Source: Humulus lupulus (taxonomy: Eukaryota; Streptophyta; Magnoliopsida; Rosales; Cannabaceae). From it: a stretch of DNA of 64,000 bases. Location: assembly GCF_963169125.1 (NCBI RefSeq), contig NC_084793.1:215972652-216036651 (forward strand), read 5' to 3'. Below the pieces are notes generated by a model. It did no database searches. It saw only the letters and a program-made list of their open reading frames with translations, and was not told the DNA's origin. The position numbers were made by a program, and so were the translations under genes. This document shows positions 11,508 to 22,933 of the stretch, piece by piece. Numbering within the stretch: position 1 is the stretch's first letter; each line of letters starts with the position of its first letter.

Positions 11508-13764
11508 CTCTCTCTAGTCGAACCCTCTCTTTGTCCTCACCACTCGGCCAAGCAAGGCCACACTCACACCAAATCTTCAACTTGCCACCTTCCAAATTTA
11601 TCACAAGACAACTAATACCTTAAAGGCTCTTACTCTATTTATCTATATTTGATAAAAAATCATAAATAAATGGAAAAAGAAACTCCCTTTCTTCCTCACG
11701 CCACCTTCGATCTCTCTCTTCTTGGATTTCATTTTCTAATGTGAACACTAGCATTCTAGCATATCCCCTATTTACTTACCTCAATTTCTATTTTCTTTAA
11801 ATAATAAATGATAAATAAATTGAAAGGAAAATACATTATGCATGGAAAAATAATGCATGCTCACCATGCACATGCACACACACAAGTGTTAGGGTGTATT
11901 TCTACTAACCATGTACCTTGGTGCACACAACCATAATTAAAGAAAGTTCCTAAAATAAAAATAATTAAATGAAACAATTAACAAAATGAATTTCATATAA
12001 TTTCTAGCAAATAATTTAATTAAAAATTCTAACACTTAACAATTAAATTAATATAAACTAACAATTAAAATAAAATAAAATTTGGTGCGCTACAATATAA
12101 TGGTAAATAACTGATCTTTGAGATATATAATCCTGTAATGCCCCGCGTTTAGGGCACCGGGTAAAACCCTAGTTCGGGTATTTTAATTCCCTGTATTATG
12201 TATTATGTCAGGTGAACATTTTATGTTACAAGAAGTTGTGATGTGTGAATGCTGGCCATGCTGTGGTAAATGCGGTTTTTTTTTTAGAAACCGAGACTTT
12301 TGTTCATGAACATGGTCAAAAACCCTAATCGGGTAAAAATCTCAGATTAATTAAATAGGAATACTATGGCATAAAAATATTAACTTTTTTTTTACTCTGG
12401 GACTTTATAGTTGAGCTAATAAATTTAAGAAAACTTGATTGAGGATTTAATTCCAATCGACCGGGGTTAAGAATGGAAATTCTTGGCTGAGCCCCTAAGG
12501 GCATTTTGGTCAATTTGAGTAAATTATCAAAATTTTGTGTTATGTGAAAAAATTTATTTTTGGTCACATTTATTTAATTAATTTTAGCTTGGGATATTTA
12601 AAAACTATAGGGTAAATTTTTTGTTAAAAAATTAGAAGTGAAATTACCAAAGGGTCCTTGAATGCTTTAAGGTGTGGTAAAATTTGGCAAAGGCATAAAA
12701 GTCTTTTCACAAGGGAGGAGAGAGAAGGGTGGGCGGCTAGGCTATGCAATTCCACTAAAGTGTCTTATGACACATATCCTAGGGAAGGTTAAGAGACTAC
12801 CCTAATGATGAATGATCTTCCACATTTTTGTCCTTAATCCTTTTTCACCAAAACTACACACTTCCCACAAAAATCATTTTGTCCACTCAAACAACTTTCT
12901 CTCTTCCACTCTACACTCCCAAAACTGAAAGCCTTGAGCCCCTTGGCTTCCATTTCTCTTCTCTTCACAAGCTTGGTTCACTCATTCTTCATTGAAGGAA
13001 TGAGAAGCTCAAGGGAAGACTAGTGAAGAAGTAAGTACGAAACTTTGTCCATTCACTTCTTTTCTTCAAATCTGAAACCCTAAGGGGTGGAATATGCATG
13101 CATGTGATCTAATATCTATGCATGGCATGGATCTTATGTTATAGGGTTCAAGAGAGGTTGTTCTAGGAGAATCTCAAAGTTGAAGCTTTTTGGTGATCTA
13201 GTGAAAACAAAGGTAAGGGTTCTAGAGTTTTTTTTGTGATTTTCCATTCATCTAAAATCTCCTACTCTAACACTCTCTTAAAAATCTGCATGTGAAATTT
13301 ATGGGGCTCGGTTTGAGGGTATAGAATCCAAGAAGGAAACTTGGACAAGCTAAGGACTATCATCTCCAAGCTAGAACCATCAAAGGTAGATCTTTGGTTG
13401 GTTTTGAGTTATTTTTGGTTATTGATGTTAGATATGGTTGTATAGGTTATTTTGTTGGTTTTTGAAGTTTATTTTATGCTTGAGGGTTAGATTGGTTGAT
13501 TTTTTGATTTACATGCATGCATGTGGCTAGGGTTTTGCTAGTTGTCTTTAGTTTTGCTAGAATGTGTAAAGATGCATGCTGCCAAGTTTTCATGGTCTGA
13601 CTACCAATGGGTCAGATCATACCCTACTACCTTTATTTATGAATTTTTTTTGTATGTTTGCATAGTTCTAGATTATTACTTGAGTTTAGGCTTTTGAAAA
13701 TCGAAAAAAAGGAGTTTTCAAACCAAAGTTATGAACTTTTTGGCATCATGATTGGAAAAATTAT

Positions 13765-14325
13765 GGGCAGCATGCATTGCCCAGATTGTTTTGACTTTTG
13801 AACAGGTTTTACTAATTAAAAAGCTATGAATTTTGTAAGATGTTAGCTTAAACATGTATAAGTGTCATTGTGAAATTTTAAAGGAAAATATTTTAAGGTA
13901 TAAGAGATATGAGTTTTCAAAGTTTGCCCTAGAATCTAGAAACAAAACTTCTGGGCAGCAAGCACTGCCCAGATGGCTTTAAAATTTTGGTTGAGTTTTA
14001 TTATTAAAAAAATTATGAAATTTTGTAGAACGCTAATTTAGACATATAAAAAGATCCCTGTAAAAATTTAGAAAGAATTAGACTACGGTGTAAGAGAAAT
14101 ATTTTTTTAAATTTACCATAAAAACTGAGAAAAACTTCTGGGCAGTAGGAACTGCCCATATTGCTTTAAAAATATGAATGGGTTTTGCCATCCCAAAAAT
14201 TATAAAATTTTGAAGAATTAGTTAAGATGCGTACAAGGACTCCTGAAAATTTTGAGAGAAAAATGTGTTGCGGTTTAAGAGAAATAAGTTTTCTAAGTTT
14301 TCCCTAAAAACTGAAAGGTAGCAAT
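13765..14325 (+). repeat. three ~188-bp tandem units, each opening with a palindrome
   Basis: Units start at 13765, 13953 and 14140, so the period is 187-188 bp. Each opens with GGGCAG(C/T)A-N-GCA(C/T)TGCCC, a near-palindrome, and closes with a run like AAAACTGAGAAAAACTTCT. The AT-rich bodies have diverged from one another. No coding potential is apparent. Confidence 0.8.
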
Positions 14326-15152
14326 TTTGAACCTTAACGAAAAGTTGATTTTTACCATTTTATAAGTTAAGGGTCTAATTGCCCTTCTTTTCAAAAAAAA
14401 AAAAAACACATAAAGAGAGATCCTAGGTTATGGGTAAGAATTGGTAAGAATGGGAGTTTGAGTTTTGTAGAACCTTTAAGAGAGCGATATGACATTGTTA
14501 GATATTATTTGAAACAGATCAATAAGTGGTATTTTGGTAAATGGCAGAAAACGGTAAATTTTCATAAGAAGACGACAAGTTGGTATTTTCTAAAGATATG
14601 AGTTGAGTATAACTCATTTTTCCTGAAACCAAAATACAAGTTATCCGATAAGTGAGTTCTTCATTTAAAGAATATTAAAATGCATGGTGGTGACCGTGTT
14701 GCGGCGATACCGATTTTCCTATGATACCGTTAAGACTAAAACGAAATTCAGCCTTATACATTGTGAAGTGTATAAAAGACTATAGTATAGAGTCTCTAAG
14801 AATTTATTTCATGTAGTTATTGTGAAATATTAACTATAAGAATATGCCATTGTTTAATTCGTGTCACTGTGTGGTTTCACTACAGTGTTATCTAAGCGTG
14901 AAGGCTCGCTTTTGGATAAAAGGTTTCCACAAGCAAGTGCTAAGGAATCTGGGTAAGACAACTTATGATATGTTTGGCTACAACACATTAATGAATAGTT
15001 TAGATAACTGAGTTATTAGTTAATAATTGAACTAGTCCTCGAAGGTTTACTCAAGACCGTGGTCATAGAGAATTTGCATACTCATGACTAAGGTAAGCAG
15101 TCCGGCTAGCTACCGTGACAAATATGAACTCCGGCTAGCACCAGGGAACTAT

Positions 15153-15540
15153 GTGAGAAGTCTGTTCGCCATCGATGCCTGTGTGGCTAAAGTCAGTTGG
15201 CCATCGTGATATGGATGAAGTCCGATTCACCACCGATGTCTATGTGGCTAAAGTCCGTTGGCCATCACGATATGTAAGAAGTCCGGTTCGCCACCGATGC
15301 CTGTGTAGCTAAAGTTGGGTTTGCCATCGCGATATGTAAGAATTCTGGTTCACCATCGATGCATGTGTGGCTAAAGTCGGTTGTCCATCGCGATATGTAA
15401 GAAGTCCGGTTCACCACCGATGCCCATGTGGCTAAAGTCGGTTGGCCATTGTGATATGTAAGAAGTCTGGTTCGTCACTGATGCCTGTGTGGCAAAAGTC
15501 GGTTGGCCATCGCGATATGTAAGAAGTCCGACTTAACAAC
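15153..15540 (+). repeat. 61-bp tandem array, about 6.3 copies
   Basis: The unit reads roughly TAAGAAGTCCGGTTCGCCAC, then CGATGCCTGTGTGGCTAAAG, then TCGGTTGGCCATCGCGATATG. Copies are contiguous with no spacers and differ by a few substitutions each; the last copy is partial. It lies inside TGTAA-LTR 2, in the 3' third. Confidence 0.92.
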
Positions 15541-16362
15541 TATGACATAAAAGTGTGGTTAAACTCTATAACACGTAATTAAATTAATTCCGGAATCGAA
15601 TCTCTATGACTAAGAAAGTATGCCGACGCAATGGTGAAATATGCTAAGATATGTTGAAGGTTCCTCCGGAACCCTAAGTAAGTATGTATGATATGATACG
15701 AATGACTAAGTAAGTCTGTATGTTATGATAAGACTTAGAAAGTAAGTATGTTACCAGTTAAGACTATATGTATGCTCTGGGATTTTCTGCATGTAGGTGT
15801 ACCTTGAGGTTATAAATTTTGGTTATGAGGCATGACCATAAGTTTGCCAGGATGTTCGCACATTCTAAAATTGAATGTTAGGGTTCAGTTTCATCATAAT
15901 CCTATTATTGGTTGATTATCTACCTAGTTACAGTTAGTTAAGTTCTTTCTCTATTTATGTGGTTATGTTTGTTAAGTTGTTCTTACTAAGCGTTTCACTT
16001 ACCTAGTTGTTTCGTGTTGTAGGTAAGCTCAAAGGCAAAGTGGATCAGTGAGCACTGGAGTTTATCGGCGATGATGTACATGTGGACCGACCTTTTGGGA
16101 ATTTACGTTTTGGGGATTAGACCCCATATGATAACTAATAGTTTATTTTGGGCTAGTTGAATGTTTTAAAATTATGACACTGTAATTCACTTTTAAGTAT
16201 GCGCATACTTCCGAACTATTGTATGTTTTGAAAAGTTTTTTTATATGGATTTTCAATTACCTTATTTTAGAAAATGGTTATGTTTTCTGCAAATTATGTT
16301 GAGAGATTTTACGGGACGTTACAAATCCATCCTAAATTTTGGGTCTGTTTTTCTTTTTGTAG

Positions 16363-16399
16363 GATCAAAGCTTGATGAGCTCATCTTCACAGTTTTGAG
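16363..16399 (+). other. candidate short exon between TGTAA-LTR 2 and Copia-1
   Basis: TTTTTCTTTTTGTAG precedes and GTTAGTTC follows a 37-bp segment that could read GSKLDELIFTVLR in one frame. The rest of 16324-16785 is T-rich, intron-like, and shows no transposon domain. With the candidate at 3082-3214 it might mark a host gene interrupted by the intervening insertions. The phases do not obviously join, so the support is weak. Near 16689-16715 TTGACTGCTA occurs twice. Confidence 0.15.
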
Positions 16400-16789
16400 G
16401 TTAGTTCTCTTGGCCATTTTTGAGCATGTTTGTAGTTTATGATTGTAATGATTCTAAAATATTTGTGGTTTTAGGGTTTGTTCTTGATTTTTGGACAAAT
16501 TTTGAATTTTTTTGATCTATTTTGATTGTGTGATGCTTTCATGGACTAGTATGTGGGTCTGGTTATGAATATAAGAGAGTTGATAGATTGATAAGTTTTG
16601 CATTCCATTATAGGTTGACTGTTGGTGTTACTCTTTTGTTTTGATTTTATGCTATCTTTTGTCTAGCGGGTAGTGTTGTCTTAGAGTTGACTGCTAACAT
16701 GCAATTGACTGCTAGCGTATAATTAGCTCCTATTGTTTACTTAATAGCCTTCATTTTGTTGCATGTTTATTTTGATTAGCGAGAAAACC

Positions 16790-19552
16790 ATTGAGGTTGA
16801 CTACTCTTTAGTTCATATTTGTTTCTAGTGACCCTTAATTCCACAATGAAAGCATGTCCCTTTGGGTTGCTTTTTCTTGGAATCTTTGTTCTCCTTGCCT
16901 TTGGATGACCTTTTAGGCTTCCTTTCTTGTTTTTCATTGTCATGGGATTTCTTTCTCTTCTTATTTTTCCCTTTTGAAGAGGAAGGTTTAGAATCAACAA
17001 CATTTGCTTCTTCTACTTTTGAATTACTCTTATTGAGTGATTCAAAAGCCTGCAACTCATTTAACAGCTCAGTCATATTATACTCCAACTTGTTCATAAC
17101 ATAGTTGGTAGTAAATGTGGAAAAAGCTAGAGTGAGTGATTCAAGTATCAGACTAACTTGAGTTCTCTCATCAATGGTTGCTCCATGAACTTCCGCATCA
17201 TGCATTGTATTGATCATATTTAGAACATGTTCTCTGACATAAACTTCTTTCTTAATTTTTTTAATGACCCAACTAATTCTAAGACTTTGGACCATTAAAA
17301 CTACTATACATAGACACTATTTTCAAGAAAACATACATAAGAAATATTCACAACTTTATTAAAAACTCTAAAGTAAAAGTTGAAATACATAAATGCGGGT
17401 TATGGGATCCCATTGTTTGAAGAAAAAAAACATAACTTTAAACTTAAATGAAATTGTTTACAAAACTAAATGCGGAAAATAGATAAAAACATAATAAAAA
17501 GACTAAAAATAACGTCATCCTCAAATCGTTCACGCAATCCATTGAATCCATTCTTCCTCAATACACAAGCCAAGCTACCACAAATCCTTCTGCTGCCATA
17601 TCTATTTTCTTGCATACATAAAAATAAAGGAATGAGCCTAATGCCCAGCAAGGAAAATCTACTAGTAACATAAAACATATACATAAACTATATCATAAAC
17701 ACATACTATAAATATATGTCATATACTACAATGGCCATTATACTACTTGGGGCTTGTTAACTAAACAATTCATATGCCCAATAGATTGATGGGGCTTGCT
17801 AGCCAAGCAAGTCATATGCCCATAATTTACTGGGGCTTGTTAGCTATACAAGTCATATGCCCAAGGTCTATAAACATACTATGCATAATGTAAACATAAC
17901 ATAACATAACATAAACATAACATATCATATAAACATATAAAATTCTATCCTATTTTCCTTACCAAAACCGGGATATTAGAACAAGGACGGGATTTGGAAC
18001 ACTCCTAAAACCAATAATAAGAATGTGAGTATTTTCTAAAGAAAGAGATGACAAAGAAATGAACTAAACCACCAAGAAGAAACTTATCGAAAGAAATCTT
18101 AAGTTCAAAGAACTTAAATACCTAACCAAGAATTGAAAATCATGAGTTAGGATCTGAATGAAAACTAAAGAATTAAACTGAAATGAACTTAAGAATAGGA
18201 ATACCTTTGAATGTACTAGAACCGAACTACACCTCGATATTGAAAAACACACTATTTATCTTACTTCTCAAGTGTTTATAAAACTTAAGATGATAAAGCG
18301 TATACCCCAACCCAAGTGTTTATCACTCTATAGTAACCCTAACAACTTGAAGGCTCTGAACACAGCTTGAAGAATGAGAGAAATGGCTGGGTGCTAGGTC
18401 CTATTTATAGAGTTCAAGGAGTGAACTACCTCATTTTAGCTTGAATAAAAATAATGAATATTAATTGAAAAATATTTGAATATTCGTTCAACAGAGGTTT
18501 AAGACTCGGTCAAAACGTTCAGAGGCTTGTCAAGAGGTTAAGGAATGAATTGAGCTCGGTTTCAAAAACATTTGAACATATATCCCTAGGGCCGATATAT
18601 CGCCCATTATAGGCGATATATCACCTGGGCTTATGCCCCGAGTGCTCGTCGATTCATTTATGCGAAGTTCACATGTTTTTCTTATTCCCCGTGTGGCGAT
18701 ACATCGACTCATAGGCTGTGATATATCGGCATACGTGAATATTTTAAACACGTAATTTGTACATTTTTAGCATAATTAAATTGATTAATCATGTTTGACT
18801 GAGTAATACGAGATTCTAGCAAGTTCTGGAAGGGTCTAGAGCTTCTAGAAACCTCTATTTTTGAATTAAATGCTTAAATCCTCAAATAAAAAAGGTTGTG
18901 ACAAATGTCATGCTCTTAATGGTCTTGGAAGATTCTAGAGCTTTCTTGAACTTTATTTCTATTTAAACTATAGTTAAATCCTTAAATAAACCTGCACAAG
19001 ACAAGTGTCATGATCTTATTAATTCTATCTAAACCTTATTGTATAATAAATAACATCTTTATAATCAACTATATTAATCAAACCTTATGTTATAATTAAT
19101 ATTCTTAAACTATAGGTTAAACTTATAAAATCTATAAGTGTTGCCACGAGTGTTCAACTAAGTCCCAACTTGAACCAAAATCCATAGTAATAAACATACT
19201 ATAACTACTACTAGCTATTACTACTACTACTACAATCTAGCTAAGTAAACATTCTGGGACTCTACAATTTTCATGTTCATGTATGTTCCAGTAGCCTCAT
19301 GACTGCATTGATCGGACTGCTGTCCAAACATGGGTTGAAGAGACTCCCATATTTCATAGGCAATCTCCATGTCTTCATGCTTCTTTCTGAGTATATCACT
19401 CATATTTGTAAGCATGTAACACTTAGCCTTTTTTTTTTGATAAAATCCAAGCATCATGCTTCTCCCTAGCAGTTTTGGGAGCAGTGGCAGCAGGGACCTT
19501 AGGACATTCCTCAGTAAAGACAAACTTGTGGTTTTCACTGATCAAAACAATG
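16790..19552 (-). pseudogene. gag: Copia-1 gag, split by TGTAA-LTR 3
   Basis: This is a Ty1/copia gag of the UBN2 type. The N-terminal piece (19552 to 19267) shows FVFTEECPKVPA, KCYMLTNMSDILRKKHEDM and SLQPMFGQQSDQ. The C-terminal piece (17254 to 16790) continues with VREHVLNMI, QVSLILESL, LLNELQAFESL, a Lys/Ser-rich linker, and the zinc-knuckle start CFHCGIKGH, then a stop. The two pieces join exactly once the inserted LTR and one copy of ATTTT are removed, which shows they were one gene. Nothing of protease, integrase or RT follows to the left, so the element is 3'-truncated at about 16790. Confidence 0.88.
17260..19266 (-). mobile_element. TGTAA-LTR 3: solo LTR inside Copia-1 gag
   Basis: In plus-strand order it starts TTTAATGACCC (family consensus TGTAATGACCC) and ends GGGACTCTACA. 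ATTTT flanks both sides (17255-17259 and 19267-19271). Minus orientation follows from a TATA element (CTCTATAAATAGGACC near 18405, minus strand) and the GCTGGGCATTAGGCTCATTCC module near 17630. At 2007 bp it aligns along its whole length with TGTAA-LTR 4 (2009 bp). It carries a GATATATC palindrome cluster at 18591-18730. Confidence 0.88.
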
Positions 19553-21254
19553 TTCATGTTTGATTTTCATTTCATAAAATTATAACCCGTAAGTTTCTCG
19601 TTTGCAAGTAAAGCAATAATAAGGTTTGAGTTCGTCACTGTTCATATAAATAAAACAAATTGAATTTAACATATATTATGAATATCAACAATTTTTGGAA
19701 TAGTAAATATGATGTATGAATGCGACAATAATGTAAATAACACATAAAAAAACCAATTATTATTAATTCTGCGATAAATTAATGGACCAGCCTTAGGGTA
19801 GGTCAGACTGATCTTAAATTAATTTTGAGACACTTCTCAAATTCATAAGTGAAAACATAAAATCAACTATTTTCTCTTTTGACTTACGAACAACTACTAG
19901 TTAAGCTTTGTGAGTGTAAACCCATTATTTTAGATTAGTGACTTAACTCAAGAGTGTGCCTTAGGGTCAGTCAAACTTGAAATACATCATCAATCCTATT
20001 CTATATAGAAGTTAACATTGAATAATAACACAGCCAAAAACCTTCCTTAGGGGATGCAAACAAAGGGATCTCGATGCCCATTCCATGAAACATCGGTGTT
20101 AACTAATAATAGAGACCATATGAATTATTGTTATTACCCCTTCTCCATTTCACTATTTTAGAATATGAGTTTTCTCAAAACATCCTATGCTTTTTAATTA
20201 ATTAAATTAATCCAATTAATTTACAAAATGATATTCAAATAATTACTAATCTCATTAAGCATTTAAATCATTAAACAAAATTTAATCATCTTTTTAAATA
20301 AGCCCTTAAATATCTAGTCAATAAATGCTCTAATTATTTAGAATATCATTTGCTATCTAATAAAATTAATTATAAAATAGGTCCTGAAATTAACACTTAA
20401 AACCAATTTATCGATTTGTTCTAGATTAATTATATGATTCATTTAATGCATATAATCAAAGAGAACATTCCTAATTCAAACATGTTTTTATTCGATATGA
20501 GATGTATGCTTGAATTAGATATACTGTGTAGGTAATATGAATGGCATGTTATAATGCATAATTATGTTATTAAACACATTTAATACACTCAAACATTTAA
20601 ATAAATAAAAAAATGCGAGCCAGGTATTTTGGATATTTCTAGAAAGATAACAACTCTTGCAAAATTTACAATAAAAATGTAAATATTATCTAAGACCTAA
20701 ATAGGATCTTCTATCTTCATTATTTGGGTGTCAAAATAATCTTGGTCCACTTGCACCTTTATCCATTTTAATTATCTTAAACTATTTTAAGAATAATTAA
20801 ATTTGAGTAAACCCAACAAGTTATTAGGCCCAATTTGAATCTGGACTTAAAACAATTAATTCGAAATAAAACAATTTTAATGGGTTTTGTGATAAGCCTA
20901 AATGGATAATTTGTTGCCAATTAGGGTTTTTTGAGAACCCCTAATCCTATGGATATTAGGATTGGTGCGGCTAGGGCATAAATGCCCTCAAGGAGCCTCG
21001 GGTAAGAAGATTGGGTTGGTGGTAGAGGCACGCGAGGCTCGGGGAGCGCCGGGAGCATGTGAGAGGGAGGCTGGGCACGACGTGCCCCCCGAATGGGCTT
21101 CGAGAATGCTAGGACGTGCGCATGAGGCTCAGGGAGCGCAGGGGCGCCGTAGGGTTTAGGGTGGCAGCAGTAGCAGAGGCACGCGACTTGGGCTGGCAGC
21201 AGCAGTAGATACACACGGGGCACGGGGCTCGGGCAGCAGTAGATTCGCCAACAG
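19553..21254 (-). other. Copia-1 untranslated leader with GC-rich island
   Basis: This is non-coding sequence between the Copia-1 PBS and gag. The part at about 19770-20170 is homologous, on the opposite strand, to the Copia-3 leader at about 58370-58800: shared blocks read like GACCCTAAGGC, ACTTAACTCAAGA and ATTAATTTTGAGACA. A GC-rich island (about 20960-21250) interrupts AT-rich DNA, just as one does in the Copia-3 leader. The open frames in that island are compositional and are not supported as genes. Confidence 0.6.
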
Positions 21255-21909
21255 TGAATCAAGAAAATAACAAGGATGAATTAGATCTTAATGGTAAACT
21301 GAAATAAGAAAATTACTCTCAAGAACACTGGCCTTTTTACATGGTTCAGTGGTTAAAATCTACCTAGTCCACTAGTCTATATTATTACTGTTTTTCTCTC
21401 TCTCTATTTTGACAAATTCTCGGCATTACAGCATAACCCTTTTCTTTTCCTGTCCAATATTCTCAACATTTATAGAGAAACTCCTTGGACAGGTTTGGGT
21501 AACCACGTGAGTTAATCACAGATTTGCATATATATTACATTTATTATAAGATATTCCCATTTATATTAGGATATGATTTGATCATGAAATAAATAGATTC
21601 CTAATATCTGGGACATTAAATATCACAGGTTGGCCATAGACGATCGTATAAATCATCCGAGTCTTCGAGGATCCGCGGATACGCCATATCCTCAATCTAC
21701 CACGAGCTCGTATCATAGAGGTCATGTCTGATAAATATTACAAGCTCACGCTTTTCAACTTAGGTATCCCTAGCTCGGACAATCAGCACGAGAACCGTGC
21801 CGTTAACATTAAGAATACTTGGATTTATAAGCTATTCCTTCCCTGCAGTCATCTGCTAGCTATACACGATCTGAGTGAAAGACTTGTGCTAAAATTAGGA
21901 TACACAACA
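21255..21909 (-). mobile_element. solo LTR, gypsy-like, inside Copia-1 leader
   Basis: The minus strand begins TGTTGTGTATCC and ends GATTCA. It has a TATA box (CTCTATAAATG near 21470) and the motif TTTACATGGTTCAGTGG followed by CCTAGTCCAC. The latter is a diverged version of the TATAGTGGTTCGG...CTACGTCCAC block in the Gypsy-1 LTR. It interrupts the Copia-1 leader. I found no matching TSD (left AACAG, right TTCAT), so the boundaries are provisional. Confidence 0.45.
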
Positions 21910-22010
21910 TTCATCAAAATAAAGATACATCCATTCATCACATATTATAATAATATAAGAATGCATGTTATACCCACACATCAATTCATGCATGTAGAGA
22001 TTAATGACCT

Positions 22011-22022
22011 CTCTAGTACCAA
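22011..22022 (-). other. Copia-1 primer-binding site, mutated tRNA-Met type
   Basis: The minus strand reads ATTGGTACTAGAGAGGTCATTAA directly after the LTR terminal CCAACA, except that I show it here in two parts: TTGGTACTAGAG then AGGTCATTAA. Copia-3 has TTGGTATCAGAGC in the same place, followed by the same AGGTCATTAATCTCT, so this is a degraded initiator-Met PBS. Confidence 0.75.
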
Positions 22023-22023
22023 T

Positions 22024-22919
22024 TGTTGGTAACTGGTTTACCATGTGTGCAACGGAAAACACGGGGTGTTGGGCCCAGAGATTTAAAAAAAAAATTATTT
22101 AAACAAACTTTAAATAATCAGATCCATTAACATGCAATACATCAATCATAGAGAAATAAAAAGATGAGACTTTACTAGCTGAAGAACTATCAGACTAAAA
22201 ACTTTTGTCATTCTTGTGACAGACTATGGCACCCTCTCGAACTAATCCTCTAGGTCAAAAGCTAACTAATGTGAGTATTTACAAGCATGTATTTAACATT
22301 CAACTATGATCATTGACTACTGGGATTGTTCTCCAATGTATAAGTTGAATAAAATTCTTTATGCATTAGATCGAGGTTAACTGTTGAAAATCTAAAACAT
22401 TGCCAATCTGAAGCTAACTATTGAGTTTATTTTAACTTCATTACATAATATTCCACAATCTAAGTGTTGGTATGTATCAGCGAGAGTTAGTCTCATCATG
22501 CTATATCCAAAATAATAAAGTACTAGCTATGAATGCCTCCCTTGCATGGAATGCTTTTGGAGCACATGGATTATGTTCTTACTGTTGGGTAATGTCCCTT
22601 GTATGAGACAATTTGAGAGCACTCATACTGCATTTCGAGTGTTGGATTCTTGCATGTGATTAGTTTGTGCACTTGGCTACTATGTTGGGTGTTGATTGAA
22701 CATTTTAAGTCATTTTGAGTGCTGATTTTCCTTTTGAATTTTAAGTTCAAAGAATGTTGATGCTAAGTGCTCAATAAACAATAGATGATAGAGCAATAAA
22801 ATAAATTGACACAATGTTTTTATGTGGAAACCCTTGCGGGAAAAACCACGGGTAGAACATTAGAAATATGTCATCTTAAATCATAGCGGTACATGGGAGG
22901 GTGTTGCTTCGCCATACAA
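22024..22919 (-). repeat. Copia-1 5' LTR (outer boundary approximate)
   Basis: The inner end is clear: TGTTGGTAACTGG on the plus strand abuts the PBS. The outer end, about 22919 (GCCATACA), is a guess. It lies just before the stop codon of the neighbouring Gypsy-2 pol at 22934-22936. Inside, TATGTGGAAACCCTTGCGGG and AAAAACCACGGG resemble a copia LTR R-region. Some of this interval could instead be Gypsy-2 3' untranslated sequence. Confidence 0.5.
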
Positions 22920-22933
22920 GAATGTATTGAATT

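Larger units (their letters stand above)
4441..12094 (-). mobile_element. TGTAA-LTR 1: diverged solo LTR with nested LINE and Tat solo LTR
   Basis: The right end GGTGCGCTACA matches the ends of TGTAA-LTR 3 and 4. Near 4600-4680 the minus strand carries the family's CTGGGC...CTCACC...AGGTAGGCAATAGGG module. The host copy is split by the LINE (from 6690) and by the Tat solo LTR (9909-11345). Without these it is about 3.5 kb, similar to TGTAA-LTR 2. The left boundary is uncertain: it may begin at the MITE edge or at a TGTAGC near 4484, and no TSD partner of the right flank ATATA was found. The remaining sequence is AT-rich non-coding DNA with no gene. Confidence 0.45.
12134..16323 (+). mobile_element. 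TGTAA-LTR 2: 4.2-kb solo LTR
   Basis: It starts TGTAATGCCCC and ends GGGACGTTACA. AATCC flanks both sides (12129-12133 and 16324-16328), a perfect 5-bp target duplication. No protein domain, PBS or PPT is inside or beside it. Plus orientation follows from the family module near its 3' end (GTGTTGTAG then GTAAGCTCAAAGGCAAAG, about 16010-16045). It carries two internal tandem arrays, annotated separately. At 4190 bp it is the longest of the seven family members, partly because of the arrays. The lineage is not shown by the sequence; long LTRs with TGTAA..TTACA ends would fit a Ty3/gypsy chromovirus, which is inference. Confidence 0.85.

Noticed and set aside
11349..11615. Open frame with a long Leu-Ser repeat and its Arg-Glu mirror
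   Set aside because: Direct translation of the (TC)n microsatellite.
4484..12094. TGTAGC at 4484 as exact left end of TGTAA-LTR 1
   Set aside because: Flank CTCAC does not match the right flank ATATA; kept only as a possibility.
15153..15540. Regular 61-bp repeats considered as a CRISPR-like array
   Set aside because: Copies are contiguous without unique spacers, in plant LTR DNA.
20921..21262. 113-codon minus-strand frame in a GC-rich block
   Set aside because: Compositional; lies in the Copia-1 leader between PBS and gag, with no recognisable domain and a GC-rich counterpart of different sequence in Copia-3.
21255..21909. Firm TSD for this LTR
   Set aside because: AACAG and TTCAT do not match; boundaries left provisional.
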